Assembly: GCF_000359125.1 (NCBI RefSeq)
Contig: NZ_CAAF010000063.1
Location: 62,001 to 126,000, forward strand
DNA: 64,000 nucleotides
DNA from: Mesorhizobium sp. STM 4661
Lineage (GTDB): Bacteria; Pseudomonadota; Alphaproteobacteria; Rhizobiales; Rhizobiaceae
Direction: 5' to 3'
The position numbers and the translations under genes were made by a program. The notes under the pieces were generated by a model. It did not search any database. It had not been told where the DNA came from and worked only from the letters and a program-made list of their open reading frames with translations. Positions 9,201 to 18,140 of the stretch are shown here, in pieces (position 1 is the first letter of the stretch; each line of letters opens with the position of its first letter).

Positions 9201-9956
9201 ATGGCGAAAACCAGCGACGACGACGAACGGATCTTCTTTCCCGAACGACCGACACAATCGATCGCTAAAGCCAAATCGGCGGAAAAACCGCATTACCACG
9301 GCCATCGCGACCGTTTGCGCGAGCGCTTTGCCGCCGCGGGGCCCGACGCCCTCCCCGACTACGAATTGCTCGAGCTCCTGCTCTTTCGGCTGATCCCGCG
9401 TGCCGACACCAAGCCCGTCGCCAAGGCACTGCTGGCGCGCTTCGGCACGCTGGCCGAAGTGCTTGGTGCGCCTGCCGCGCGGCTTGAGGAGGTCAAGGGC
9501 ATCGGCCCGGCGGTGGCGCTTGACCTAAAGGTCGTTGCCGCGACGGCCCAGCGCATGGCGCGCGGCGAGATCATCGACCGCGAACTGATGTCGACCTGGA
9601 CACAGCTTCTCGAATATTGCCGGTCGGCCATGGCCTTCGAGGAACGCGAACAGTTCCGCATCCTGTTTCTCGACAAGAAGAACGCGCTGATCGCAGACGA
9701 GGTGCAGCAAGTCGGCACCGTCGACCACACGCCGGTCTATCCGCGCGAGGTGGTCAAGCGCGCGCTCGAACTCTCCGCCACGGCGATCATTCTGGTGCAC
9801 AACCATCCTTCGGGCGACCCGACGCCGTCGCGCGCCGACATCGAGATGACCAAACTGATCATCGAGACGGCCAAACCGCTCGGCATCGCCATCCACGATC
9901 ACATCATCATCGGCAAGAAGGGCCATGCCTCGATGAAGGGCCTGCTGCTGATTTGA
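9201..9956 (+). CDS. radC: RadC family protein with JAMM domain
   Basis: This RadC-family protein has 251 aa. The N-terminal half carries a helix-hairpin-helix-like UPF0758 segment (LEEVKGIGPAVALDL) and the C-terminal half a JAB/JAMM metalloprotease-like domain with His200, His202 and Asp213 in HNHPSGDPTPSRAD. The biochemical role is unsettled; the old DNA-repair assignment is not secure. The last 165 bases (9792-9956) recur in degraded form at 15556-15720 in the same orientation. The gene is therefore the left boundary of a probable inserted block. Confidence 0.93.
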   Translation: MAKTSDDDERIFFPERPTQSIAKAKSAEKPHYHGHRDRLRERFAAAGPDALPDYELLELLLFRLIPRADTKPVAKALLARFGTLAEVLGAPAARLEEVKGIGPAVALDLKVVAATAQRMARGEIIDRELMSTWTQLLEYCRSAMAFEEREQFRILFLDKKNALIADEVQQVGTVDHTPVYPREVVKRALELSATAIILVHNHPSGDPTPSRADIEMTKLIIETAKPLGIAIHDHIIIGKKGHASMKGLLLI

Positions 9957-10157
9957 GCAAAGAATTCCCGAGCCGAAGGTTCGCGACCGCGAAAAAATGG
10001 AAGTCGGTTTTTGCTGCCTTTTTCAGCGATGATCTCTTCAAGCTGCTCCGGTCGAGCGTGAGAAATCCGATGCCCCCGGGCGAGCTTGCCCCAACGAAGT
10101 ACATCGCGGCGGCACGGTGCCTTTTGCGTTCGGACCGCCCCCGCTCGGGGCGTAACG

Positions 10158-12320
10158 TCAAAGCAGATGCTCGATTCGGATTGGCAATTCGCGCATCCGC
10201 TTGCCCGTCGCGTGGAAGATGGCGTTGGCGATCGCCGGCGATGCACCGACCATCGCGACTTCGCCCAAACCCTTGAGGCCCATGGAATTGGCGAGTGGGT
10301 CGGGTTGGTCGACGAAGCCGACCTCGATCTCACCGATATCGGCGTTGACCGCGACGACATAGTCGGCAAGGTCATTGTTGAGATATCCGCCATAGCGGCG
10401 GTCAATCTCGGTCGCCTCGCGCAATGCGGCGCTGAACGCCCAGACAACACCGCCACGTACCTGACTGGCGGCGGTGCGCGGGCTGATGACACGTCCGCAA
10501 TCGGCGATGCTCACGACCCGCGGCATGCGGATGCGCCGGGTGTGGAGTTCGATATGGACCTCAACGAAATGGGCGATGTAGCTCATGGTCGTAAATTCCG
10601 GATATTCGGGGCCGGCGACCACGAACCCGCCCTCGCGCAACTGTGCGAGCGCATCGTCGTTCTGCCCGGCACCCACCTGCGACACCTCGATCTCGATGTA
10701 CGGGCGGCGAACGGTAGCGAGCTGCCGGTGGAGATTGCCCGCGACCGTACGGCCCGCCAGCAACTCCGAAACCGCCGCGCGCATCCGCTCCACCGCCTTG
10801 GCCGCCACGGGAACGGCGCCGGCCGTACCCCATGATCCGGCTGTCATATGCTGGGGCGCTGCCGTGGTGTCGCCGATGACGATATCGAGTTTGTCGGCGT
10901 TGATGTCCAGCCCCTCGAGCAAGACGGCCGCAATCGCGGTCCGGATGCCCTGGCCCATCTCGTGGCCTGAGGTTGCGAAGCGCGTGCTGCCGTTGGCGCC
11001 GATCCGCAGCGTTGCGATTGCAGGTGGCATCATCGACGGATAGCAACCCGCCGCCACGCCCCAGCCGATCTGCGTCCCGTCGGACGCCGTCATCGATCCA
11101 GGCGCAGCGCTGCGGCGCGACCAGCCGAACCGGCGGGCCCCTTCCGTCAGGCATTCGTTCAGCAAGCGAGAAGAGAGGGGGTGGCCGGTCTTCGGGTCGA
11201 CCTTCGTGTCGTTCTCGATCCGGAAGGCGACCGGATCGCGGTCGAGCTTGTACGCCAGTTCATCGACCGCGCTCTCGAACGCGAAGCACGACGCCTGCGG
11301 ATGTGGCGCGCGCATGTAGCCGGGCGCTTGCCGGTCGATGCGGATGTTGGCGGCGGTGCCGAGGTAGTTCTCGATCCCATACATGCGGATCGGCGATTCG
11401 TGATACTCGGCAGGGGAAAAGAATCCCGTCCGCGACTGCTCATGCTCGGCGTGATAACGCGCCGCGACCATCTTGCCAGTGGCATCCGCACCGAGCTGGA
11501 TCCGGTGCCGGCTGTTCGGGCGGTAGGTCGCGACATGAAAAATCTGTCCGCGGGGCAAGACCAGCTTCACCGGGCGACCGGTTAGCATCGCAGCGTGGGC
11601 GACCAGCGCGGTCTGGCGCTGCGCCAACCCCTTCTGTCCAAAGCCGCCGCCGATATAAGCGCTTTTCACATCTATGAGCGCCGGATCGAGATGCAGGGCG
11701 CCCGCCACGGAACCCTTGGTCACGTTCACGCCCTGCGAGCACTCGTGGATCGTCAACCTCCCATCCGCCCAGACCGCGGTGGTCGCGAGCAACTCGATCG
11801 GATTGTGATGCTGCGTTGGCGACTCGTAGGTGGCTTCGATCGCTGTAGCGGCGCCGGCCATCGCCTCCGCGGCATCGCCCGCCGTCCAATCCTCGGTCGA
11901 TTCGCTTTCGGCGCCCGCGCTGTCGATCCGGCAAGAGAACTGCTCGTCGGCGAAGTTGGGACGGACCGCCTCGGCCCCTGCGATCGCCGCTTCCAGCGTT
12001 TCCGCAACGACAACGGCGACCGGCTGGCCGCGATAGGCGATCCTCTTCTCCAGTGTCGGTGGCGGAGGTGGCGGACCATCTTCACCGCCGGTTGGCGGCG
12101 GTGGCGGGAAATCGTCCGGCGTAAGCACGCGCACGACGCCCGGCACGCGCATTGCTGCGTCCGTCGAAAGCTCGGTCATCGTGCCCTTGGCGATGCGCGC
12201 GGTCACCGTCATTGCGTGGAGCAACCCAGGGAACTGGATGTCCGCGGCATATTCGGTCGCACCACGCACCTTGTCGAAGGCATCGATACGGGCACGGTCG
12301 GGGAACGGCGCAGTGCTCAT
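10158..12320 (-). CDS. paoC: Aldehyde oxidoreductase molybdenum-cofactor subunit (PaoC/xanthine dehydrogenase family)
   Basis: This is the catalytic subunit of a molybdenum hydroxylase that oxidises aldehydes to acids, 720 aa. The family motif GGFGQKG and the catalytic glutamate in KGLGEVAMVG near residue 687 are visible. Two polyproline runs (5 and 6 prolines) occur at about residues 72-88 in the first domain, an unusual surface insertion. It overlaps paoB by 4 bases, in the order paoA-paoB-paoC as in E. coli yagTSR. No PaoD/XdhC-type cofactor-insertion gene is present in this block, so maturation would need a factor elsewhere. Confidence 0.9.
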   Translation of the reverse strand: MSTAPFPDRARIDAFDKVRGATEYAADIQFPGLLHAMTVTARIAKGTMTELSTDAAMRVPGVVRVLTPDDFPPPPPTGGEDGPPPPPPTLEKRIAYRGQPVAVVVAETLEAAIAGAEAVRPNFADEQFSCRIDSAGAESESTEDWTAGDAAEAMAGAATAIEATYESPTQHHNPIELLATTAVWADGRLTIHECSQGVNVTKGSVAGALHLDPALIDVKSAYIGGGFGQKGLAQRQTALVAHAAMLTGRPVKLVLPRGQIFHVATYRPNSRHRIQLGADATGKMVAARYHAEHEQSRTGFFSPAEYHESPIRMYGIENYLGTAANIRIDRQAPGYMRAPHPQASCFAFESAVDELAYKLDRDPVAFRIENDTKVDPKTGHPLSSRLLNECLTEGARRFGWSRRSAAPGSMTASDGTQIGWGVAAGCYPSMMPPAIATLRIGANGSTRFATSGHEMGQGIRTAIAAVLLEGLDINADKLDIVIGDTTAAPQHMTAGSWGTAGAVPVAAKAVERMRAAVSELLAGRTVAGNLHRQLATVRRPYIEIEVSQVGAGQNDDALAQLREGGFVVAGPEYPEFTTMSYIAHFVEVHIELHTRRIRMPRVVSIADCGRVISPRTAASQVRGGVVWAFSAALREATEIDRRYGGYLNNDLADYVVAVNADIGEIEVGFVDQPDPLANSMGLKGLGEVAMVGASPAIANAIFHATGKRMRELPIRIEHLL

Positions 12321-13321
12321 GATCGGCTCCTTTCAGCGGCGATGAGAAGCGCATCGGCGACGGTTCGCGCGCCGAGCTCGACCTTGAATCCATTGTATTT
12401 ACCGGGGCTCGCGCCACTGAAGGCGGCGCGGCCTGCGTCAAGCGCGACCTCCGGTGTCAGTCTCTGGCCCGCCAGCTTCAGCTCGGCTTCGGGAGCCCGC
12501 CACGGCTTCGTCGCGACCCCGCCTAGCGCGATATGCGCACGGCTGACTTGGTCGCCGTCCATTTCCAGCGCCACCGCAGCCGATGCGAGCGCGAAGGCGT
12601 AGGATTCGCGATCCCGGATCTTGTGGTAGGTCGAACCCCGGCCGGCCGCCGTCTTCGGCACGACGATCGCGGTGATCATCTCGCCGGGCGCGAGCGTGAA
12701 CTCGAGATGCGGCGTGTCCGCGGGCAACCGATACAGATCGCCAATAGGCAGCGTGCGGGATCCGGCAGGCCCAAGGATTTCGAGCTGCGCGTCCATCGCC
12801 ACCAGCGCGACCGGAAAGTCGCCGGGCGAGACGGCGGTGCAGGCGTCACTTGTGCCGAACACGGCTTGGCCGCGGTCAAGCCCGCGAAGGGCGGCGCAGC
12901 CGCTGCCCGGCTCGCGCTTGTTGCATGGGTAGACGCCGTCAGCCCCATTCCGGAAATACATGCAGCGGGTGCGCTGGAGCAGATTGCCGCCGACCCTCGC
13001 CATGTTGCGCAGTTGCTGCGACGCAGCCTTCGATAATGCTTCGGCCAGGACGGGATAGTCGCGGATGATGACATCGTTGGTGGCGACCGCGCTCATCGGC
13101 GCGAGCGCTTCGAAGCGAAGCCGGTCGCCGTCAGTCTCAATCTTGTCGAGGCCCGCAATCGCAGTGATGTCGATCAGGTGGCGGGGTTGCTCGATATTCA
13201 ATTTCATCAGGTCGTAGAGCGTTGTTCCTCCGGCAATATAGCGGGCGTCGGCGCCCGCACTCGCGAAGGCGCTCACCGCGTCGGGAGCCGTCGTGGGCCG
13301 CATATAGGTAAACGGTTGCAT
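12317..13321 (-). CDS. paoB: Aldehyde oxidoreductase FAD-binding subunit PaoB
   Basis: This is the FAD domain subunit of 334 aa, passing electrons from the Fe-S clusters. The FAD motif IAGGTTLYDLMK lies near residue 30 and RVGGNLLQRTRC near 118. A cysteine-rich insert (RTRCMYFR, then YPCNKREPGSGC) matches the extra [4Fe-4S] cluster loop that marks PaoB-type subunits and is absent from ordinary xanthine dehydrogenases. The start is the ATG at 13319-13321, which overlaps the paoA stop by one base. A longer open frame upstream only mirrors paoA. Confidence 0.9.
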   Translation of the reverse strand: MQPFTYMRPTTAPDAVSAFASAGADARYIAGGTTLYDLMKLNIEQPRHLIDITAIAGLDKIETDGDRLRFEALAPMSAVATNDVIIRDYPVLAEALSKAASQQLRNMARVGGNLLQRTRCMYFRNGADGVYPCNKREPGSGCAALRGLDRGQAVFGTSDACTAVSPGDFPVALVAMDAQLEILGPAGSRTLPIGDLYRLPADTPHLEFTLAPGEMITAIVVPKTAAGRGSTYHKIRDRESYAFALASAAVALEMDGDQVSRAHIALGGVATKPWRAPEAELKLAGQRLTPEVALDAGRAAFSGASPGKYNGFKVELGARTVADALLIAAERSRS

Positions 13322-13998
13322 CAACCTCTCTCCATCTTGGAGGCAGCATCCTCGATGGCGGCGACGATGCCGACATAGGCTCCGCACCGGCAGATATTGC
13401 CGCTCATATATTCGCGGATACGCTCCTTCGACGTTGCATTGCCCTCCGCCACGCAGGCGACCGCAGCCATGATCTGGCCGGGCGTGCAGTAACCGCACTG
13501 AAGCGCATCGTGGTCGATGAATGCCTGCTGCATCGGATGCAGCGCGGCGCCGTCCGACAGACCCTCGATCGTCAGCACCTCTCGGCCTTCGATCTTGGCG
13601 GCCAGCGTCAGGCAGGAAGCGACGCGCCGACCGTCGACATGCACGGTGCACGCCCCGCACTGGCCGTGATCGCAACCCTTCTTCGCACCGGTCAGCGCGA
13701 GGCGCTCCCGCAGAAGGTCCAGAAGGGAGGTGCGCGCGTCGATCTCGGCCGCAACGGGCTGGCCGTTGATCGTCGCGCTGATCGTCAGGGCTTGATCAGA
13801 CGCGACAGGCAGCGGCGCCGATTGCGCGGCGGTCGCCGTTTTCGCGGGACTGGAGGCATCCGCGAAAATGGCGGCGGCGGCGATAGCGGCGCCCCCTTCC
13901 AGCGCGCTTCGGCGGGATAGGGTGAAGAACCCTGAACGGGCCGTCCTGTTGTCCGTATCGGCTTTGCCGTCTTCGGGCATGTCATCGCTCCCGGTCAT
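13321..13998 (-). CDS. paoA: Aldehyde oxidoreductase 2Fe-2S subunit PaoA, Tat-exported
   Basis: This is the iron-sulfur subunit of 225 aa. The N-terminus carries a twin-arginine signal (TLSRRSALEGG, then AAIAAAAIFA), so the folded heterotrimer is probably carried to the periplasm by this subunit. The plant-type [2Fe-2S] motif GCDHGQCGACTVHVDG and the second cluster motif CGYCTPGQ with NICRCGAY are complete. It is the first intact gene of the leftward operon. Its ATG overlaps by four bases the end of a short decayed frame upstream (13995-14174), which suggests a former operon partner. Confidence 0.9.
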   Translation of the reverse strand: MTGSDDMPEDGKADTDNRTARSGFFTLSRRSALEGGAAIAAAAIFADASSPAKTATAAQSAPLPVASDQALTISATINGQPVAAEIDARTSLLDLLRERLALTGAKKGCDHGQCGACTVHVDGRRVASCLTLAAKIEGREVLTIEGLSDGAALHPMQQAFIDHDALQCGYCTPGQIMAAVACVAEGNATSKERIREYMSGNICRCGAYVGIVAAIEDAASKMERG

Positions 13999-14174
13999 GC
14001 CATGGCCTCCGCAGCGCGATCGCCGAAACGGGGCGCCTCCGTCTGCTCGATGAAGATCTCGTGCATGACCCGCAATGTGTGGAGAAGCTGCATTGCGAGC
14101 CCGCGCCCTATGCCTGGCGTGCCGCCGGCTGGCAGGATCGTATTTCTCGTCGTCTTCACTGTTCTCTGCTCCAT
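13995..14174 (-). pseudogene. Possible remnant of a short-chain dehydrogenase
   Basis: This 59-codon frame starts at ATG 14174 and ends in the paoA start. Its N-terminal TTRNTILPAGGTPGIGRGLA closely resembles the nucleotide-binding start of short-chain dehydrogenases (NTILITGGTSGIGRGLA type), with Thr to Ala and Ser to Pro changes. The remainder (HEIFIEQTEAPRFGDRAA) looks like a C-terminal stretch, as if the middle of the gene were lost. No Tyr-x3-Lys active site remains. The assignment is inference from motif shape. Confidence 0.4.
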
Positions 14175-14377
14175 CTGTTCCGGCTGCCGGGGATCGAAGG
14201 ATGGGCCGCTCGGGAACACGGCGGCGCGAACGTGGCCGCGGCTACCGTTCCAACGAGGACGATCGGCGCAGAAGCGTCATATCTGCCCGTGACCCCATGA
14301 TGCGCGAGCACGACCCCGCTGAGCGCCAGCAAGGCGCAGACACCACCAAGAAAAATACGTCCAAATCCCGCGAACAT
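14156..14377 (-). pseudogene. Truncated DUF6152-like exported protein
   Basis: The frame from ATG 14377 encodes a signal peptide (MFAGFGRIFLGG, then ALLALSGVVLA) followed by HHGVTGRYDASAPIVLVGTV. The DUF6152 family has this AHHG...YD...GTV layout at the mature N-terminus. After ATFAPP the sequence departs from the family and ends within about 20 residues, so most of the domain is missing. It overlaps the dehydrogenase-like remnant in another frame. Both look like decay next to the intact paoABC genes. Confidence 0.5.
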
Positions 14378-14552
14378 GCAGTGCCCTATCCTTGCTGTGA
14401 TCCTGAAAACCAATCATGCAGTTGACGATATGGCGTTGTTGCAGCACGATCCATGCGCTAGCATCCGTAATATCTTCGCGATCGTCCGGAAGCTTATGGC
14501 CACGATCCATCTGCAACGGTCCGCAAATATCCCATCAATCATCCGAAGGCTC

Positions 14553-15512
14553 ATGGACCCGCTGTCTGAAATTCTGTCGCTGTTAAAACCGCAAAGTCAT
14601 ATCTCCTCCGGCTTCGATGCTGGAGGAGACTGGTCGCTACACTTCGCCATCCACGATGACGTGATGAAATGCTATGCCGTGATCTCGGGCGGATGCTGGC
14701 TCATGGTCGATGAAACTGACGTGCCGGTCCGGCTGGAGGCCGGGGATTGCTTTGTTCTGCCAAGCGGCCGCCCTTTCCGGCTGACTAGCGATCTCACCTT
14801 GCAGTCGATGGATTCAAAATCCGCCTTCCCTCCGGCGGTGCCGGGCGGAGTCGTCACCATCAACGGTGGTGGAGGGCTACTCCTTGTCGGCAGCCGCTTC
14901 GCCATCAGCGGCAGGAATGCGGGCATGTTGCTCAGGATGCTGCCGCCGGTGGTCCATCTTCACTGCAAGATGGACCAAGCCGCGTTGCGCTGGTCGGTGG
15001 AGCGCATGCGCGAGGAAATGCGGAATGCGCAACCTGGCGGACATCTGATCGCACAGCATCTTGCCCATATGATGCTGGTTCAAGCGTTGAGACTACATCT
15101 GGCCGAGCAGAAAAGCACGGACGTTGGATGGTTCGCTGCCCTGGCTGACAGGCAGATTGGCGCCGCAATTGCCGCGATCCATGCCGAACCCGCAAGGCGT
15201 TGGAATCTGCTGGACCTGGCCGGGCAGGTCGGCATGTCGAGGTCGGTCTTTGCCCACAGATTCAAGGAGAAGCTCGGAGAGACACCGATGGACTACGTTA
15301 CTCGCTGGCGGATGCTGCTCGCGGCCCAGCGGCTGGAAAACTCCGACGACCCCATTTCCTCTATCGCGCCGGATCTTGGCTACGAATCCGAAAGCGCCTT
15401 CAGCACGGCGTTCAAGCGCGTCATGGGGCAGCCGCCGCGCGTGTTTCGTAGTGGCCTGAATGCACCGCTCGAGCAGGTGAGACCAGAGTTTCAGAGACCG
15501 GCAGCCGAATAA
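14553..15512 (+). CDS. AraC family transcriptional regulator with cupin-type sensor domain
   Basis: This DNA-binding regulator of 319 aa has an N-terminal cupin-like sensor (ISSGFDAGGDWSLHF, then LEAGDCFVLPSGRPFRL near residues 65-85) and a C-terminal AraC double helix-turn-helix in the last 100 residues (WNLLDLAGQVGMSRSVF, then DLGYESESAFSTAFKR). The start at ATG 14553 has GAAGG just upstream; the frame is open further 5' but without family-like sequence. It is divergent from paoABC and so is the likely regulator of that operon, probably sensing an aromatic or aldehyde ligand. The ligand is inference. Confidence 0.85.
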   Translation: MDPLSEILSLLKPQSHISSGFDAGGDWSLHFAIHDDVMKCYAVISGGCWLMVDETDVPVRLEAGDCFVLPSGRPFRLTSDLTLQSMDSKSAFPPAVPGGVVTINGGGGLLLVGSRFAISGRNAGMLLRMLPPVVHLHCKMDQAALRWSVERMREEMRNAQPGGHLIAQHLAHMMLVQALRLHLAEQKSTDVGWFAALADRQIGAAIAAIHAEPARRWNLLDLAGQVGMSRSVFAHRFKEKLGETPMDYVTRWRMLLAAQRLENSDDPISSIAPDLGYESESAFSTAFKRVMGQPPRVFRSGLNAPLEQVRPEFQRPAAE

Positions 15513-15555
15513 TGCCGACAGGCATGGGAGCAGGCAATGTCTTCTTTCCATCCCG

Positions 15556-15720
15556 CTGGTGCACAACCATCCGTGAGACGACCCGACGCAGTGGCGCGCC
15601 GACATCGAGATGACCAAGTTGATCATCGAGACGGCCAAACCGCTCGGCATCTCGGTGCACGACCACCTTATCATCGGCAAGAAAGGCCATTCCAGCATGA
15701 AGGGTCTGCTGCTGATCTAA
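15556..15720 (+). pseudogene. radC: Remnant of radC 3' end
   Basis: These 165 bases align without gaps to the last 165 bases of radC (9792-9956). By hand I count about 23 mismatches, so roughly 86 percent identity. The remnant encodes LVHNHP, then an in-frame TGA at 15574-15576, then a readable RadC tail ending GHSSMKGLLLI and TAA. It has no 5' part. Same orientation as radC makes a direct repeat flanking the paoABC/AraC block. Confidence 0.9.
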
Positions 15721-15765
15721 AGCCTATGCATATTGGCTGAGGTCTCTGGGGCGCTGTGGCGCCGA

Positions 15766-16905
15766 TCAAGCCGCGTCCTGTGATGGAACCAGTTTACGCT
15801 GGCGTGCATGCCTGATCCTCTGACGGATACGATCAGCAACCGAAGCGAGCGTGCCTTGCGCCGTGCGCGTCCCAAGGACGGATTGCAGGGTAACGGCCTG
15901 CGTTGCGAACTTGTTCTTGAAAGACTCTCCACCACAGAGGAAATCGACCAGGCTCAGGCCGTGATCGATCGACCACTGTACGTAGTCCATGATCAGGATT
16001 ATGCCCGGCGACGCCCGGCTGAAATCCGGATCGTAGGTGGTCACGAAGGCCATCATGACCTGGCGCTGGACGAAGTTGATGGAGACCGCGATCATCGCGC
16101 CATTGCATTCCAGTACGAAAATGCGCAGCACGCCGGCGCGCGCCAGCACGTCGACGAGTGCGGCGAGTACTGGCGTTCCCTCCTCGAAAAGTTGGGATTC
16201 ACGCGAGCGCTCCGTCAGCCATCCGCGCTTCAGGGCCGAGAGCCGGTCCAGTACCGGCTGCAGCGGCTCGTCGGGCGCAAGCAGGCGAAATTTCACTTCC
16301 CCGGCTTCTTCCAATGTCTTGATGCCGCGCCGATAGTTCTGGCGTGTCTTTTTGGACTGGTCCTCAAACCATGCCGCTCCGCTCTTCCACGATCCGGCGA
16401 CGCGATAACTGACTTCCTCCCTGTGATTGGGACGAAGCCTGATGCCGCTGGAAGCGCCCGGAGCAAAGATCTTGCGGGCCGCCGCATCCGGCAAGAGACG
16501 ATTGAGAAAGGCAAGGTCGAAACCACCGGCATCACAGAGCTGCGCCCATAGATCCCGCAGGGCCGATAGTGAGCATTCCGGAGCAACGACAATATCCCCA
16601 TAATCGGTATAGCTGCTGGCCGCCCATTCAAGAAAACGCAAGCCCTTGCGCTTGCCTATCGCCAGGGGAACAACGGCAACGAGCCTGTCACCGTTCCAGA
16701 CCAGGCCGATGCGCAACGCGCGCTGGTCACGGTCCGCGACGGTGCTCCACCAGGCCGAAACCCAGGCATGGCTCTGAAAGATCAGCCCGTCGGTGCGATG
16801 CCAAAGATGCATCCACTCGGCTTCGACCGCCGCCAGGCGATCCGCCGAACGGATAATTTCCAGGCGCTCCGTGCCCACGGCGTCGATCGAAACAAAGGTG
16901 TTCAT
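15766..16905 (-). CDS. GNAT-type acyltransferase, CelD/BcsL family
   Basis: This cytoplasmic protein of 379 aa belongs to the CelD/BcsL (GNAT_6) group found in polysaccharide clusters. Typical features are AEWMHLWHRTDGLIFQSHAW at the start, a KKTRQNYRRGIKTLEE basic helix mid-protein, and DFLCGGESFKNKFA near the C-terminus. It probably transfers an acyl or acetyl group to a sugar or lipid intermediate. Its ATG overlaps the stop of the upstream fatty-acid hydroxylase-like gene by four bases, so both are one leftward transcript and should act on the same product. Confidence 0.8.
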   Translation of the reverse strand: MNTFVSIDAVGTERLEIIRSADRLAAVEAEWMHLWHRTDGLIFQSHAWVSAWWSTVADRDQRALRIGLVWNGDRLVAVVPLAIGKRKGLRFLEWAASSYTDYGDIVVAPECSLSALRDLWAQLCDAGGFDLAFLNRLLPDAAARKIFAPGASSGIRLRPNHREEVSYRVAGSWKSGAAWFEDQSKKTRQNYRRGIKTLEEAGEVKFRLLAPDEPLQPVLDRLSALKRGWLTERSRESQLFEEGTPVLAALVDVLARAGVLRIFVLECNGAMIAVSINFVQRQVMMAFVTTYDPDFSRASPGIILIMDYVQWSIDHGLSLVDFLCGGESFKNKFATQAVTLQSVLGTRTAQGTLASVADRIRQRIRHARQRKLVPSQDAA

Positions 16906-17897
16906 GACGGTGAACTGTCCTGTGGCTGTGCGACGACATTAGGCCGCCTGTGGAACAGCCGGATGACGTGCCTCCCCATCTTCTTGAGCGGCAGGATGTA
17001 GAGCCCAAAGAGCGATTGATAATCGCGCACATCGCGATCTATCAGGCCAAATCTCATATCTTCATCCGGATCCGGGACAAACTGCGTTCCAAAGAGACGA
17101 TCCCAGAACGAAAAAAGCAGGCCAAAATTCTTGTCGTAATGGCGAGGATCGATGCTGTGATGCACCTGGTGCCAATGCGGACACAAGATGACGTTGTTCA
17201 GCGGGCCGAAGGAAATCTTGAGATGCGTATGGCGAACGAAGTCCATCATCAGGATGTTGCGGATGACGTAGACATTGATGCCGAAGATGGCGATCTCCAC
17301 CGGATCGAGCGCGATCAGGCTCCAGATGCCGAAGCAGACCCCCGGGATGACACCGTCCCACATACGGTTCATCAGATCGTCCAGCGGATGAACCCGATCC
17401 TTGGTGATCCCCACCATCACCTCGGCCGAATGATGCACCTTGTGCAATTCCCACAGGAATGGGAAGCGGTGCTGGGCGACATGGTAGAGATAGTACGAAA
17501 TATCATAGGCTATCAGCATGGTTGCGGTGAAGATGACGATCGTCACCGGTCCGGCCGGGCCGCCGATGAGCGGCGCCTGGATGCCAAGGAGCCAGCCGAT
17601 TGCCTCATGTGTCGCATAGCCTACCGCGGTAACGAAGGTAACGCCGGCAGGAATGAGCAGGAAAGGCATAATCGCCCGTTTCGTGACCCAAAATAGAACA
17701 TCCGCTCGCGCCGACGGGTGCAGGATGACTTCCGCCGGGAAAGCGAAATCGAAAAAGTCCCTGAAGGATTTATGTTCGACGGTTCGCCAGTAAGCGATCA
17801 CCGCGCTCCCCAGCGCCGTGAAAAAAAGCAGGCCGAGCGTCAACAGATTGAGGCTGGAGAGCTTTTCGACAATCACTCTGGCGAATTCAGAAAACAT
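16902..17897 (-). CDS. Sterol desaturase/fatty acid hydroxylase family protein
   Basis: This membrane di-iron enzyme of 331 aa has the eight-histidine pattern of the fatty acid hydroxylase superfamily: HVAQH near the middle, HKVHHSAEVMVG, VRHTHLKI and HWHQVHHSIDPRHYDKNFG. Several hydrophobic helices precede the histidines. It would hydroxylate or desaturate an acyl chain or a polycyclic lipid at the inner membrane. Translational coupling to the downstream CelD-like acyltransferase suggests a two-step lipid or acyl modification linked to the polysaccharide locus. The substrate is unknown. Confidence 0.88.
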   Translation of the reverse strand: MFSEFARVIVEKLSSLNLLTLGLLFFTALGSAVIAYWRTVEHKSFRDFFDFAFPAEVILHPSARADVLFWVTKRAIMPFLLIPAGVTFVTAVGYATHEAIGWLLGIQAPLIGGPAGPVTIVIFTATMLIAYDISYYLYHVAQHRFPFLWELHKVHHSAEVMVGITKDRVHPLDDLMNRMWDGVIPGVCFGIWSLIALDPVEIAIFGINVYVIRNILMMDFVRHTHLKISFGPLNNVILCPHWHQVHHSIDPRHYDKNFGLLFSFWDRLFGTQFVPDPDEDMRFGLIDRDVRDYQSLFGLYILPLKKMGRHVIRLFHRRPNVVAQPQDSSPS

Positions 17898-18140
17898 CGG
17901 TGCGGTGGTCCCTGGGTCCGTGAGATGGCGATCCGGCGAAACTGCGAAGCAAGAAAGGTGCCAAACTCACTGCATGTTGCCTGCAACCAGGTGGCTTCCG
18001 CGGATGCAACGGGCAAAGCATGCCGGATTATTTGCGCCAGACTACCAGATCAACCCTAACAAAACCGCTAAATGTCCCAACGTAATTAATATCGAATGCG
18101 GCCGGACATCCGACAACCAACCCTGCGTCGGACGCCGGTC

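Noticed and set aside
9957..10157. Possible gene between radC and paoC
   Set aside because: Short frames on both strands have no ribosome-binding site or recognisable sequence. The stretch looks like filler near the insertion point.
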